Of a stretch of 64,000 nucleotides of DNA, positions 38,030 to 45,293 are shown one piece after another. Source of the DNA: Bradyrhizobium sp. PSBB068 (GTDB lineage: Bacteria; Pseudomonadota; Alphaproteobacteria; Rhizobiales; Xanthobacteraceae); contig CP069300.1 in NCBI GenBank assembly GCA_016839165.1, positions 2,790,001-2,854,000 of the forward strand. Direction: 5' to 3'. Numbering within the stretch: the first letter of the stretch is position 1; the number at the start of each line of letters is the position of its first letter. The notes beneath the pieces are model-generated. The model did no database searches. It was not told the DNA's origin and saw only the letters and a list, made by a program, of their open reading frames with translations. Both the position numbers and the translations under genes were made by a program.

Positions 38030-39196
38030 ATGGACTTCGCACTCTCCGCCAACCAGGAATCGATCCGCGACGCGGTGGCAAAAATCTGCTCGCGCTTTGA
38101 CGAAGCCTATTGGCTGAAGAAGGACAAGGAGGGCGGCTATCCGGCCGACTTCCACCGTGCGCTGGCCGATGCCGGTTGGCTCGGCATCTGCATACCCGAG
38201 GAGTATGGCGGCTCCGGGCTCGGCATTACCGACGCCGCGATCATGATGCGCACGATCTCCGAATCTGGCGCGGGCATGTCCGGCGCGTCAGCCGTGCACA
38301 TGAACGTGTTCGGGCTCAATCCTGTCGTGGTGTTCGGCACCAAGGAACAGTGCCAGCGCATGCTGCCGCCGATCATCGACGGCCGCGACAAGTCCTGCTT
38401 TGCCGTCACCGAGCCCAACACCGGCCTCAACACCACGCAGCTCAAGACCCGCGCCGTGCGGCAGGGCGACAAATACATCGTCAACGGTCAGAAGGTGTGG
38501 ATCTCGACCGCGCAGGTCGCCAACAAGATTCTGCTGCTCGCCCGCACCACGCCGCTGGAGGAGGTGCGCAGCCCGACCCACGGCCTCAGCCTGTTCTACA
38601 CCGATTTCGACCGCAAGCGGGTCACCGTGCACGAGATCGAGAAGATGGGCCGCAAGCCGGTCGATTCCAACGAGCTGTTCTTCGAGAATTTCGAGATCCC
38701 GGTCGAGGACCGCATCGGCGAAGAGGGGCGTGGCTTCGAATACATCCTGCACGGCATGAACCCCGAGCGCATCCTGATCGCGGCCGAAGCGGTCGGGCTC
38801 GGCCAGATCGCGCTGAAGCGGGCGTCGGACTACGCCAAGGGCCGCATCGTGTTCAACCGCCCGATCGGCATGAACCAGGCGATCCAGCATCCACTGGCGA
38901 AGTGCTGGATGGAGCTCGAGGCGGCCTGGTTGATGGTGCTGCGCGCCGGCTGGCAGTATGACCAGAACCTGCCGTGCGGCCCCGCGGCGAACTCGGCGAA
39001 ATATCTCGCGGCGGAAGCCGGCTTCCACGCCTGCGAGCAGGCGGTGATGACCCATGGCGGCTTCGGCTATGCCAAGGAGTACCACGTCGAGCGCTACTTG
39101 CGGGAATCGCTGATCCCGCGCATCGCGCCGATCAGCCCGCAACTCATCCTCAGCTTCATCGGTGAGAAGGTGCTCGGCCTTCCGAAGTCGTATTGA
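38030..39196 (+). CDS. acyl-CoA dehydrogenase
   Basis: FAD-dependent dehydrogenase of 388 residues introducing the alpha-beta double bond in an acyl-CoA. The flavin-binding strand FAVTEPNTGLNTTQLKTRAVRQGD and KVWISTAQVANKILLLART, and the C-terminal MTHGGFGYAKEYHVERYLRE, are typical. The position usually occupied by Gly in TEPxAGSD is Gly-Leu-Asn here (TEPNTGLNTT), a variant of the SD motif seen in a subset of the family. Electron-transfer partner genes are not in the window. Confidence 0.92.
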   Translation: MDFALSANQESIRDAVAKICSRFDEAYWLKKDKEGGYPADFHRALADAGWLGICIPEEYGGSGLGITDAAIMMRTISESGAGMSGASAVHMNVFGLNPVVVFGTKEQCQRMLPPIIDGRDKSCFAVTEPNTGLNTTQLKTRAVRQGDKYIVNGQKVWISTAQVANKILLLARTTPLEEVRSPTHGLSLFYTDFDRKRVTVHEIEKMGRKPVDSNELFFENFEIPVEDRIGEEGRGFEYILHGMNPERILIAAEAVGLGQIALKRASDYAKGRIVFNRPIGMNQAIQHPLAKCWMELEAAWLMVLRAGWQYDQNLPCGPAANSAKYLAAEAGFHACEQAVMTHGGFGYAKEYHVERYLRESLIPRIAPISPQLILSFIGEKVLGLPKSY

Positions 39197-39220
39197 GATG
39201 ATGAACCAATTTCTCCACTC

Positions 39221-39316
39221 GTCATTCCGGGACGCGCGTAGCGCGGGCCCGGAATCCATACTCACGATGGTGGTTATGGATTCCGGGCTCGCCGCTTCGC
39301 GTCGCCCCGGAATGAC
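39221..39316. repeat. 96-bp palindromic intergenic repeat, copy 2
   Basis: Same length and ends as the copy at 23109-23204 (GTCATTCCGGGACGCGCG... ...CGCCCCGGAATGAC). Both inner stems are retained: where loop-side bases differ (GCTTCGCG here against CCTGCGGG there) local pairing is kept, suggesting the fold is preserved. It again lies within an apparent operon, between the acyl-CoA dehydrogenase and the thiolase-fold gene. Confidence 0.85.
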
Positions 39317-39337
39317 GATGGAGAGGGTGGAGACAAA

Positions 39338-40474
39338 ATGAGCTTCGTCACCGGCGTCGGCCTCACCTCCTACGGCAAGCATGAGGGCCTGTCCTCGCTC
39401 GACCTGATGAGCAAGGCGGCCGAGCTTGCGATCGCGGATGCCGGGCTGAAGCGCGCCGAGATCGACGGCATCCTGTGCGGCTACTCCACGGTGTCGCCGC
39501 ACATCATGCTGGCGACCGTATTCGCCGAGCATTTCGGCATCCGCCCGTCCTATGCCCATGCCGTCCAGGTCGGCGGCGCCACCGGGCTTGCCATGACCAT
39601 GCTGGCGCATCAACTCGTCGATGCCGGCGTGGCGAAGCACGTGCTGGTGGTCGGCGGCGAGAACCGGCTGACCGGGCAGAGCCGCGACGCCTCGATCCAG
39701 GCGCTGGCCCAGGTCGGGCATCCCGACTACGAGGTCACGCTGGGGCCGACGATCCCGGCCTATTACGGCCTGGTCGCGACGCGCTACATGCATGAATATG
39801 GCCTCACGCAGGAAGACCTTGCCGAGTTCGCCGTCTTGATGCGCAAGCATGCGCTGACCCATCCCGGCGCCCAGTTCCACGAGCCGATCACGGTCGCCGA
39901 CGTGATGGCCTCCAAGCCGGTGGCGATGCCGCTCAAGCTGCTCGACTGCTGTCCGGTCTCGGACGGCGGCGCCGCCTGCGTGATCAGCCGCGAGCCGACC
40001 GGCGACCGGCGGGTCCGCGTCCGCGGCTGCGCCCAGGCGCACACCCATCAGCACGTCACGGCCGCGCCCGCGCTGAGCGAGCTCGGCGCCGAGATTTCGA
40101 TCGCGAAGGCGAAGGCCGCGTCTGGCGTTGCGATTTCGGACGTGCGCTACGCCGCGGTCTACGACAGCTTCACGATCACGCTCGCGATGCTGCTGGAGGA
40201 CCTCGGCCTCGCCGGACGCGGCGAGGCGGCGGCGCGGGTGCGTGCCGGCTATTTCAACGGGGACGGCGAGATGCCGCTCAACACCCATGGCGGCCTGCTC
40301 AGCTACGGCCATTGCGGCGTCGGCGGCGCGATGGCGCATCTCGTCGAAACCCATCTGCAGATGACCGGGCGCGCCGACAATCGTCAGGTGCGGGACGCCT
40401 CGGTCGCGCTGCTGCACGGGGACGGCGGCGTGCTGTCGTCGCATGTCAGCATGTTCCTGGAGCGCGTGCGATGA
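39338..40474 (+). CDS. thiolase-fold protein lacking the nucleophilic Cys (lipid-transfer/aldolase-like)
   Basis: 378 residues of the thiolase superfamily, N-terminus MSFVTGVGLTSYGKHEGLSS. Where active thiolases have the Cys loop (ACASG) this protein reads QVGGATG, Gly at about position 80, so thiolysis is unlikely. The C-terminal loop is GHCGVGG instead of GHPxGATG. In characterised Cys-less members (Ltp2 type) paired with a DUF35 protein, the enzyme is a retro-aldolase for steroid side-chain CoA esters. A DUF35 gene overlaps its stop codon here, which supports that type of activity. Substrate unknown. Confidence 0.88.
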   Translation: MSFVTGVGLTSYGKHEGLSSLDLMSKAAELAIADAGLKRAEIDGILCGYSTVSPHIMLATVFAEHFGIRPSYAHAVQVGGATGLAMTMLAHQLVDAGVAKHVLVVGGENRLTGQSRDASIQALAQVGHPDYEVTLGPTIPAYYGLVATRYMHEYGLTQEDLAEFAVLMRKHALTHPGAQFHEPITVADVMASKPVAMPLKLLDCCPVSDGGAACVISREPTGDRRVRVRGCAQAHTHQHVTAAPALSELGAEISIAKAKAASGVAISDVRYAAVYDSFTITLAMLLEDLGLAGRGEAAARVRAGYFNGDGEMPLNTHGGLLSYGHCGVGGAMAHLVETHLQMTGRADNRQVRDASVALLHGDGGVLSSHVSMFLERVR

Positions 40475-40830
40475 GTGAACCGATTGCTGACTGGACCAAG
40501 GGTGCGGAAACCATCGTCTATCAGACCTGCAACGCCTGCGGTGCGCGACAATATTTCCGCCGCAGCTTCTGCGCGGCTTGCGGCTCGTCCGATCTCAGGG
40601 AGCATCGCGCGAGCGGGGCAGGGACGGTGTATGCGACCTCGCTGGTCTGCCGGGCCGCGACGCCGGAGACCCGGGCGCATGTGCCCTACAACATCGTGCT
40701 GGTCGATACCGACGAGGGCTTTCGCATGATGGCCCATGGCGACAATGACCTCGCCATCGGCGACAAGGTTTTGGCGCGCTTCACGCCGTTCGCGGGACGG
40801 CTGGTTCCATATTTCGCAAAGACGAAATGA
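40471..40830 (+). CDS. DUF35 / OB-fold zinc-ribbon protein, partner of the thiolase-fold enzyme
   Basis: 119 residues: a rubredoxin-like zinc ribbon (YQTCNACGARQYFRRSFCAACGSSDL, two CxxC knuckles) followed by an OB-fold (GAGTVYATSLV..., PYNIVLVDTDEGFRMMAH...). Such proteins bind acyl-CoA and complex with thiolases, HMG-CoA synthases or Ltp2-type aldolases. The start codon overlaps the stop of the upstream gene (ATGA), so subunits are made in equal amounts. Start ATG 40471 is well defined by this overlap. Confidence 0.92.
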   Translation: MSEPIADWTKGAETIVYQTCNACGARQYFRRSFCAACGSSDLREHRASGAGTVYATSLVCRAATPETRAHVPYNIVLVDTDEGFRMMAHGDNDLAIGDKVLARFTPFAGRLVPYFAKTK

Positions 40831-41247
40831 GGGGCTGAACGATCCAGTCAGAACGCGAAACCAGGCTGAATTGGTTCGCTCCCGCCCCCCAGTTGCGGAT
40901 ACTATCGCCAGTAAAGCAACAAGCTGGCGATGACGAGCATCGCCGTCACCGCCAGCATTTGCGCAAGCGCTTCCGAGGCCGCCCTCTTGGTGGCTTCCTT
41001 CATGCGTTTTCCCCTAGACTTGGGCGTGACTCATCGTTGCGCCGCGAGCGCGCAGGACGGCCAGATTTTTCTACTCGGAACACCCCGCGTCGAGCATTCG
41101 CTCTGATGAGTCCCCACTCAGCGAATATCGACTGTGGCAGGGTTGTCTTTGAATGCGGCGGCAATTTGACTCGCGCGTGTTGCTCCTGCGACGGAGGCCC
41201 GTTACTGTTTCGGAACCCGACAGAAACGACAAGATCAAGGTTAGGAA
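40831..41247. other. intergenic region holding one small minus-strand gene and a dyad
   Basis: Apart from the 33-codon gene listed separately, I see only an inverted repeat ATTCGCT/AGCGAAT (41096-41126) with an inner GAGT/ACTC pair, located about 120 bases before the CMD gene. It could be an operator or an RNA structure. No RNA gene recognised. Confidence 0.4.
40902..41003 (-). CDS. 33-residue single-pass membrane peptide
   Basis: A short frame with ATG at 41003, an AGGGGA ribosome site six bases upstream and TAG at 40902-40904. The peptide has a basic/polar N-terminus (MKEATKRAASEALAQM), one hydrophobic segment (LAVTAMLVIASLLL) and ends YWR. The good ribosome site, amphipathic-then-hydrophobic layout and lack of any competing frame support a real small membrane protein. 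It points away from the CMD gene. Function unknown. Confidence 0.5.
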   Translation of the reverse strand: MKEATKRAASEALAQMLAVTAMLVIASLLLYWR

Positions 41248-41775
41248 ATGGCCCGTATCGACTATTCCGATCCCGCGAAGGCAAGCCCGCGCACCCGCGA
41301 GATCCTCGACAAGAACCGCAACGCCAATATCTTCCGCATGATGGCGCACTCGCCGAGCTACTTTGAGCAGTACTGCCGGCTCGGCGGCGCGATCCGGCAC
41401 AAGGGTGAGCTCGATCCGATCGTGCGCGAGCTTGCCATCACGCGCACCGGCATTCTCTGCGAGGCGCCTTACGAGATCGTCGCGCACAAGCGCATCGGCA
41501 AGAATGTCGGCGTGACCGACGAGCAGAACGCAGCGCTCGACGACTGGCAGTCCGCGACCTGCTTCGACGAGGTGCAGCGCGCCGCGCTCGCCTTCACCGA
41601 CGAGATCGTCAAGCTGAAGAAGCCGACCGACGTGACCTTCAAGGCGATCGCGGCGAAGCTGACGCCGGCCGCCTTGATCGAGCTGCAGCTCTCGGTCGGT
41701 TTCTACATCATGACGTCGAAATTCCTGGAGACGTTCGAGATCGACATGCAGCCGGTAACGGAAGTGGTGAGCTGA
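41248..41775 (+). CDS. carboxymuconolactone decarboxylase (CMD/AhpD-like) family protein
   Basis: 175-residue all-helical protein. The family core is recognised as RELAITRTGILCEAPYEIVAHKRIGKNVG followed by VQRAALAFTDEI. The proton-relay His is kept, but only one Cys is present where AhpD-type peroxidase members have CxxC, so a disulfide-reductase role is unlikely; a CMD- or gamma-lactone-type activity, or an unknown one, remains. AAGGTTAGGAA precedes the ATG. Such proteins are common beside acyl-CoA catabolic genes. Convergent with the glutaminase. Confidence 0.87.
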   Translation: MARIDYSDPAKASPRTREILDKNRNANIFRMMAHSPSYFEQYCRLGGAIRHKGELDPIVRELAITRTGILCEAPYEIVAHKRIGKNVGVTDEQNAALDDWQSATCFDEVQRAALAFTDEIVKLKKPTDVTFKAIAAKLTPAALIELQLSVGFYIMTSKFLETFEIDMQPVTEVVS

Positions 41776-41824
41776 TCCTTGCTTCGCCTCTCCCCGCAAG
41801 GGCGGTGCGAGGAAGCAGAAAGAC

Positions 41825-43684
41825 CTACCCCGACGTCAGCAGATCGACCTTCGCGTTCGCCACGATCAGCCGCTCGGCGAGGATCTGCGCGAGGTTGCGC
41901 ATGATCCGCTCGCCGGCACGCGGATGCTGCTCCCGGAAGCGCTCGAAATCCGCAATCGACACTTCATAGGCGGTCGCCGACATGTCGGCCACCACGTCGG
42001 CCGAGCGCTTCGGCTCCAGCAGCGCCATCTCGCCGAACGCCATGCCGGCGGTCAGCGTTGCGAGCCGAATGCCGTCGGGCAGGGTGACGTGGACCACGCC
42101 GCTGCGCAGAAAGAACAGTGAGGCTGCCTCGGTGCCCGCGGTGACGATCTTTTCATTCGGCCGGTAGGTCCTGACCGCGCAGAGCAAGGCGAGATCGGCG
42201 ATCTCAGCTTCGCTCAATCCGGCAAGCAGCGGCTGCTCGGCAAGCTCCGTGGTCTCGAGGAAATCGATCGAGCCGCCATAGCGGTAGACGATCTGGTCTT
42301 CCGCCCACTCAATCGCGGTGTCGAGCAGGTAGAAATCCCTGATATTGCCGAGCCGGTTGGTCCATTCGCTGATCGTGGTCCATTCGCGTGAGGTTCGCTT
42401 GATGCCGGACAGGATCACGGTGACGCCGAGCTCGGCCAGCTCCTGGAAGGCCTCTGAAACCAGCCTGGCGCCGGCGCGCGTCGTCGCGGTGACGCGGCGC
42501 AGGTCGAAGATCACGAACTCCGGCCGCGGGCTGCCGGCGAGGCGGCGCGAGACATAGTCGACGTTGGAGAGCGACAGCGTGCCGACCAGTTCGATCACGC
42601 GCACCTCTTGGAAGTGCCTGGCCAGGATCTCCTGTTCCTGCGGCCGCCGCACCCGGCGAGACGGGTTCTTGCCGATATTGTAGTCGGCGATGATGCTGTG
42701 GCGGGCGTCGTCGCTGCGGTTCAGCATGTGCAGGTCGTAATGCGCCGACAGCGTCTTGCAGACCTTGATGCCGCGTACGCTGTTGCCGTGCTTGTCGAGC
42801 TTCGGCGAGTAGCTGCCGAGTCCGAGCCGCGCCGGCAGCGCCGCCAGGATGCCGCCGCCGACGCCGCTCTTGGCGGGGATGCCGACGCGGTAGATCCATT
42901 CGCCGGCGAAGTCGTACATGCCCGACGAGGTCATCACCGACAGCGTGCGCGCGATCGCGTAGGGCGTCACCACCTGTTCGCCGGTCAGCGGGTTGATGCC
43001 GCGGTTGGCGAGCGTCGCGGCCATCACGGCGGTGTCGCGCGCGGTGACGAGGATGGCGCATTGCCGGAAATAGACGTCGAGCACCGCAGGCACGTTCTCG
43101 GCGATCACGCTGTTGGTGCGCAGGAGATAGCCGATCGCCCGGTTGCGGTCGCCGGTGGCGCTCTCGGAGGCGTAGACCGCCTCGTCGACGTCGAGCTCGC
43201 GGCCGGCAAAGCGGCCGAGCGCGTGGCGGATATAGTCGAACGCGCCGTCGCCCTTGTCGGCATGGAGCAGGCCGGAGCAGGCGATCGCGCCGGCATTGAC
43301 CATCGCATTGAACGGATGGTTGTCGGCATTGAGCCGGATCGAATTGAAGGGGTCGCCGGACGGTTCGACGCCGATCACGCTCTCCACCCGCTCGGCGCCC
43401 AGGGTGTCGAGCGCCAGCGCGAACACGAAGGGCTTCGACATCGACTGGATGGTGAAGGGCACGCGGGTGTCGCCGACCTCGTATACATGGCCGTCGAGCG
43501 TCGCCAGGCTGATGCCAAAATGGGCAGGATCGGCCTTGCCGAGCTCCGGGATGTAGTCGGCAACCGCACCGCCGGTCTCGGTGAGGAACTCTGCGTAACA
43601 AGTGTGCAGAAACCGGAGCAGCGGCGGCTGCGAGTGGGCCCAGTTGACGGTGCTGGCGGTGACGGGAGGAGGCGATCGTTTCAT
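41825..43684 (-). CDS. glsA: glutaminase fused to STAS and cyclic-nucleotide-binding domains
   Basis: 619 residues, about twice the usual glutaminase. Residues about 20-320 are a serine-dependent beta-lactamase-like glutaminase with the SxxK pair in QSMSKPF (Ser81, Lys84), HPFNAMVNAGAIACSGL and GIPAKSGVGGGILA. Then a STAS domain (about 355-465; VRVIELVGTLSLSNVDYVSRRL, FVIFDLRRVTATTRAGARL), where anti-sigma-antagonist phospho-Ser would be Thr/Ala, and a cNMP-binding domain (about 486-605; phosphate cassette FGEMALLEPKRSADVVA). Hydrolyses glutamine to glutamate and ammonia; the fused domains suggest control by cAMP/cGMP and by a protein partner. Confidence 0.92.
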   Translation of the reverse strand: MKRSPPPVTASTVNWAHSQPPLLRFLHTCYAEFLTETGGAVADYIPELGKADPAHFGISLATLDGHVYEVGDTRVPFTIQSMSKPFVFALALDTLGAERVESVIGVEPSGDPFNSIRLNADNHPFNAMVNAGAIACSGLLHADKGDGAFDYIRHALGRFAGRELDVDEAVYASESATGDRNRAIGYLLRTNSVIAENVPAVLDVYFRQCAILVTARDTAVMAATLANRGINPLTGEQVVTPYAIARTLSVMTSSGMYDFAGEWIYRVGIPAKSGVGGGILAALPARLGLGSYSPKLDKHGNSVRGIKVCKTLSAHYDLHMLNRSDDARHSIIADYNIGKNPSRRVRRPQEQEILARHFQEVRVIELVGTLSLSNVDYVSRRLAGSPRPEFVIFDLRRVTATTRAGARLVSEAFQELAELGVTVILSGIKRTSREWTTISEWTNRLGNIRDFYLLDTAIEWAEDQIVYRYGGSIDFLETTELAEQPLLAGLSEAEIADLALLCAVRTYRPNEKIVTAGTEAASLFFLRSGVVHVTLPDGIRLATLTAGMAFGEMALLEPKRSADVVADMSATAYEVSIADFERFREQHPRAGERIMRNLAQILAERLIVANAKVDLLTSG

Positions 43685-43966
43685 CGCCTGCTGTTGTGCA
43701 ACGCAATCAAGGCGCGCGCAACCGAGCGCGCGTCGGTGTCAGCTGTGAATAGCCCGGGCCGCCGCGAACCGACGGTTGTCGATTTTCGAACAGACGTTCA
43801 CAAAACGAGCGGTTGCTCGGATTTTGTCTCATCATACGAAACTTTTTGACGAGGAATGTTTCGAAAGCGAAACGGCATGCGACGCCGCTGCGACTCCCGG
43901 AGGAACCGCCGTCGAGGATATGCCATTTGGGAATTTGGTCCGCGCGGGATGGCGGGACCGCCGCCG

Positions 43967-44188
43967 TCAAGTCTCCACGATCGCGATTGCCTGGCCTTCG
44001 GCGATGACATCGTCGATCTTGACCAGAATCGTCTTGATTTTGCCTGCTGTCGTCGATGTGACCGGAATCTCCATCTTCATCGCCTCGACGAACGCAATCT
44101 CGTCGCCATTGCCGATGCTGTTGCCGGCTTCAACAGGAAGCGCGCAAACGCGCCCGGCAACTTCGGTCACAACCTTGATCTCTGGCAT
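43967..44188 (-). CDS. biotin carboxyl carrier protein, stand-alone
   Basis: 73-residue biotinyl domain with the modification site EAMKMEI at about Lys38 and the flanking strands VAGRVCALPVEAGNSIGNGDEIAF and AGKIKTILVKIDDVIAEGQAIAIVE. It carries CO2 on biotin between a biotin carboxylase and a carboxyltransferase. GGAGAG precedes the ATG. It is divergent from an IclR regulator and the carboxyltransferase gene beyond. No biotin carboxylase gene appears here, so that subunit must be encoded elsewhere or the system does decarboxylation or transcarboxylation. Confidence 0.9.
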   Translation of the reverse strand: MPEIKVVTEVAGRVCALPVEAGNSIGNGDEIAFVEAMKMEIPVTSTTAGKIKTILVKIDDVIAEGQAIAIVET

Positions 44189-44202
44189 TCCACTCTCCGA
44201 TA

Positions 44203-44216
44203 CCGTCTTGCGGAAA
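44203..44216. promoter_or_regulatory. IclR-type operator, BCCP-proximal copy
   Basis: CCGTCTTGCGGAAA, which on the opposite strand reads TTTCCGCAAGACGG. This is the same 13-base core (TTCCGCAAGACGG) as the site at 44289-44305, in inverted orientation, 15 bases before the biotin-carrier start. One site near each divergent gene is typical of a regulator that controls both sides. Confidence 0.55.
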
Positions 44217-44288
44217 TTTCATCCGGCGAACGGCTTTTTGTTGTGGCGGCAGATTGCCTGAGGTAGCTTCATCTGCAAGTGGAATTTT

Positions 44289-44305
44289 ATTCCGCAAGAC
44301 GGAAT
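44289..44305. promoter_or_regulatory. IclR-type operator, regulator-proximal copy
   Basis: ATTCCGCAAGACGGAAT: a perfect palindrome in the outer arms (ATTCCG/CGGAAT) around CAAGA. It lies 14 bases before the regulator start chosen here and partly covers its ribosome site region, which suggests autoregulation. Its core is repeated in inverted orientation at 44203-44216. Confidence 0.6.
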
Positions 44306-44318
44306 GGAGCCAAACAAG

Positions 44319-45293
44319 ATGGGACGGCGCTCGGAACGGCTTAGCCGGCAGGGAATGCTCGCCAGCGAGACTGGCGATAGCGATGTCATCCAGGTGGTGT
44401 CGCGCGCGTTTGATGTACTGCGGTGTTTCGAGGGGCATGAAGCCCGGCTCGGCAATCTCGAAATCTCGAACCGTTGCGGCCTGCCGCGTTCGACGGTGTC
44501 GCGCTTGACGCACACCCTGACGCGGATGGGACAACTCGTCTATCTGCCGCGTGATCAGAAATATCGCATCGGACCGAGCGCGGTTGCGATGAGCACCTCG
44601 ATGATGAAGGGGCTGCAGCTTCGCAATCTGATCCGGCTGCGTTTGCAGGATGTCGCCGATCAGTTGCCCGGCACGGTGGGCTTCGTGATCCCCGACCGCT
44701 TTCAGCTGGTCTATCTGGAGTTCGCCCGCGCCGCGAATGCGCTCGGGCTGCACGAAGCCACCGGCAGCCGCATCTCGATGGCAACCACCGCCGCCGGCCA
44801 TGCCTATACCGCGGCGCTCGATCCCGCGGTCGGTGATGCGCTGATCGCAGAGATGGAAGGCGAACTGCCCGAGAGCGCCAAGATGCTGACGCCGCGCATC
44901 GCGGCCAATCGCCGGCATCTGCAGGAGCACGGCTACGTCGTCGCCTGCGGCCTGTGGAGCCCGCACATCAACGGCGTCGCGGTGCCGCTGTGGTCGCCGC
45001 AATACCAGACCTATGTGGTCGCCACGATCGGCCTGTTGTCGGCGATGTATGACGAGGCGCGGCTGCATCGCGAGGTCGCGCCGCAGATGGTCGACCTCGC
45101 CGCCGCGCTCGGCAGCCTGCTCGAAGGCGCCGACGGCGACATCTTCAGCAATCGGATCGAGCGCAAGGCGCTTCCGGTGACCACCCATAACAACAACAAA
45201 ATCATCAAGACGGAGGCAATGAATGAACTGGAAGCCGGAACTCGACGACCTCGCCCGGCGCGAAGCGTTCGCGCGGGAGATGGGAGGCGTTGA
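44319..45293 (+). CDS. IclR family transcriptional regulator
   Basis: Winged-helix N-terminus (VVSRAFDVLRCFEGHEARLGNLEISNRCGLPRSTVSRLTHTLTRMGQL) and GAF-like effector domain (YRIGPSAVAMSTSMMKG..., PDRFQLVYLEFARAANALGLHEATGSRISMATTAAGHAYTAAL). Start chosen at ATG 44319, which has GGAG nine bases upstream; ATG 44304 lies inside the operator. The 3' end overlaps the carboxyltransferase gene by 71 bases, so the C-terminal 25 residues are read in a different frame from the first part of that gene. Likely controls the carrier and carboxyltransferase, sensing an acid or acyl-CoA derivative. Confidence 0.87.
   Translation: MGRRSERLSRQGMLASETGDSDVIQVVSRAFDVLRCFEGHEARLGNLEISNRCGLPRSTVSRLTHTLTRMGQLVYLPRDQKYRIGPSAVAMSTSMMKGLQLRNLIRLRLQDVADQLPGTVGFVIPDRFQLVYLEFARAANALGLHEATGSRISMATTAAGHAYTAALDPAVGDALIAEMEGELPESAKMLTPRIAANRRHLQEHGYVVACGLWSPHINGVAVPLWSPQYQTYVVATIGLLSAMYDEARLHREVAPQMVDLAAALGSLLEGADGDIFSNRIERKALPVTTHNNNKIIKTEAMNELEAGTRRPRPARSVRAGDGRR

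Noticed and set aside
40831..41247. Riboswitch or small RNA in the gap before the CMD gene
   Set aside because: Only one small dyad (41096-41126) and no conserved aptamer pattern or T-rich terminator could be found.
43685..43966. Small open frames between the glutaminase and biotin-carrier genes
   Set aside because: Arg-rich translations without a ribosome site or recognisable domain; treated as promoter region of the glutaminase.
44304..44318. Upstream ATG as start of the IclR gene
   Set aside because: It lies inside the palindromic operator and lacks a ribosome site; ATG 44319 has GGAG at proper distance.
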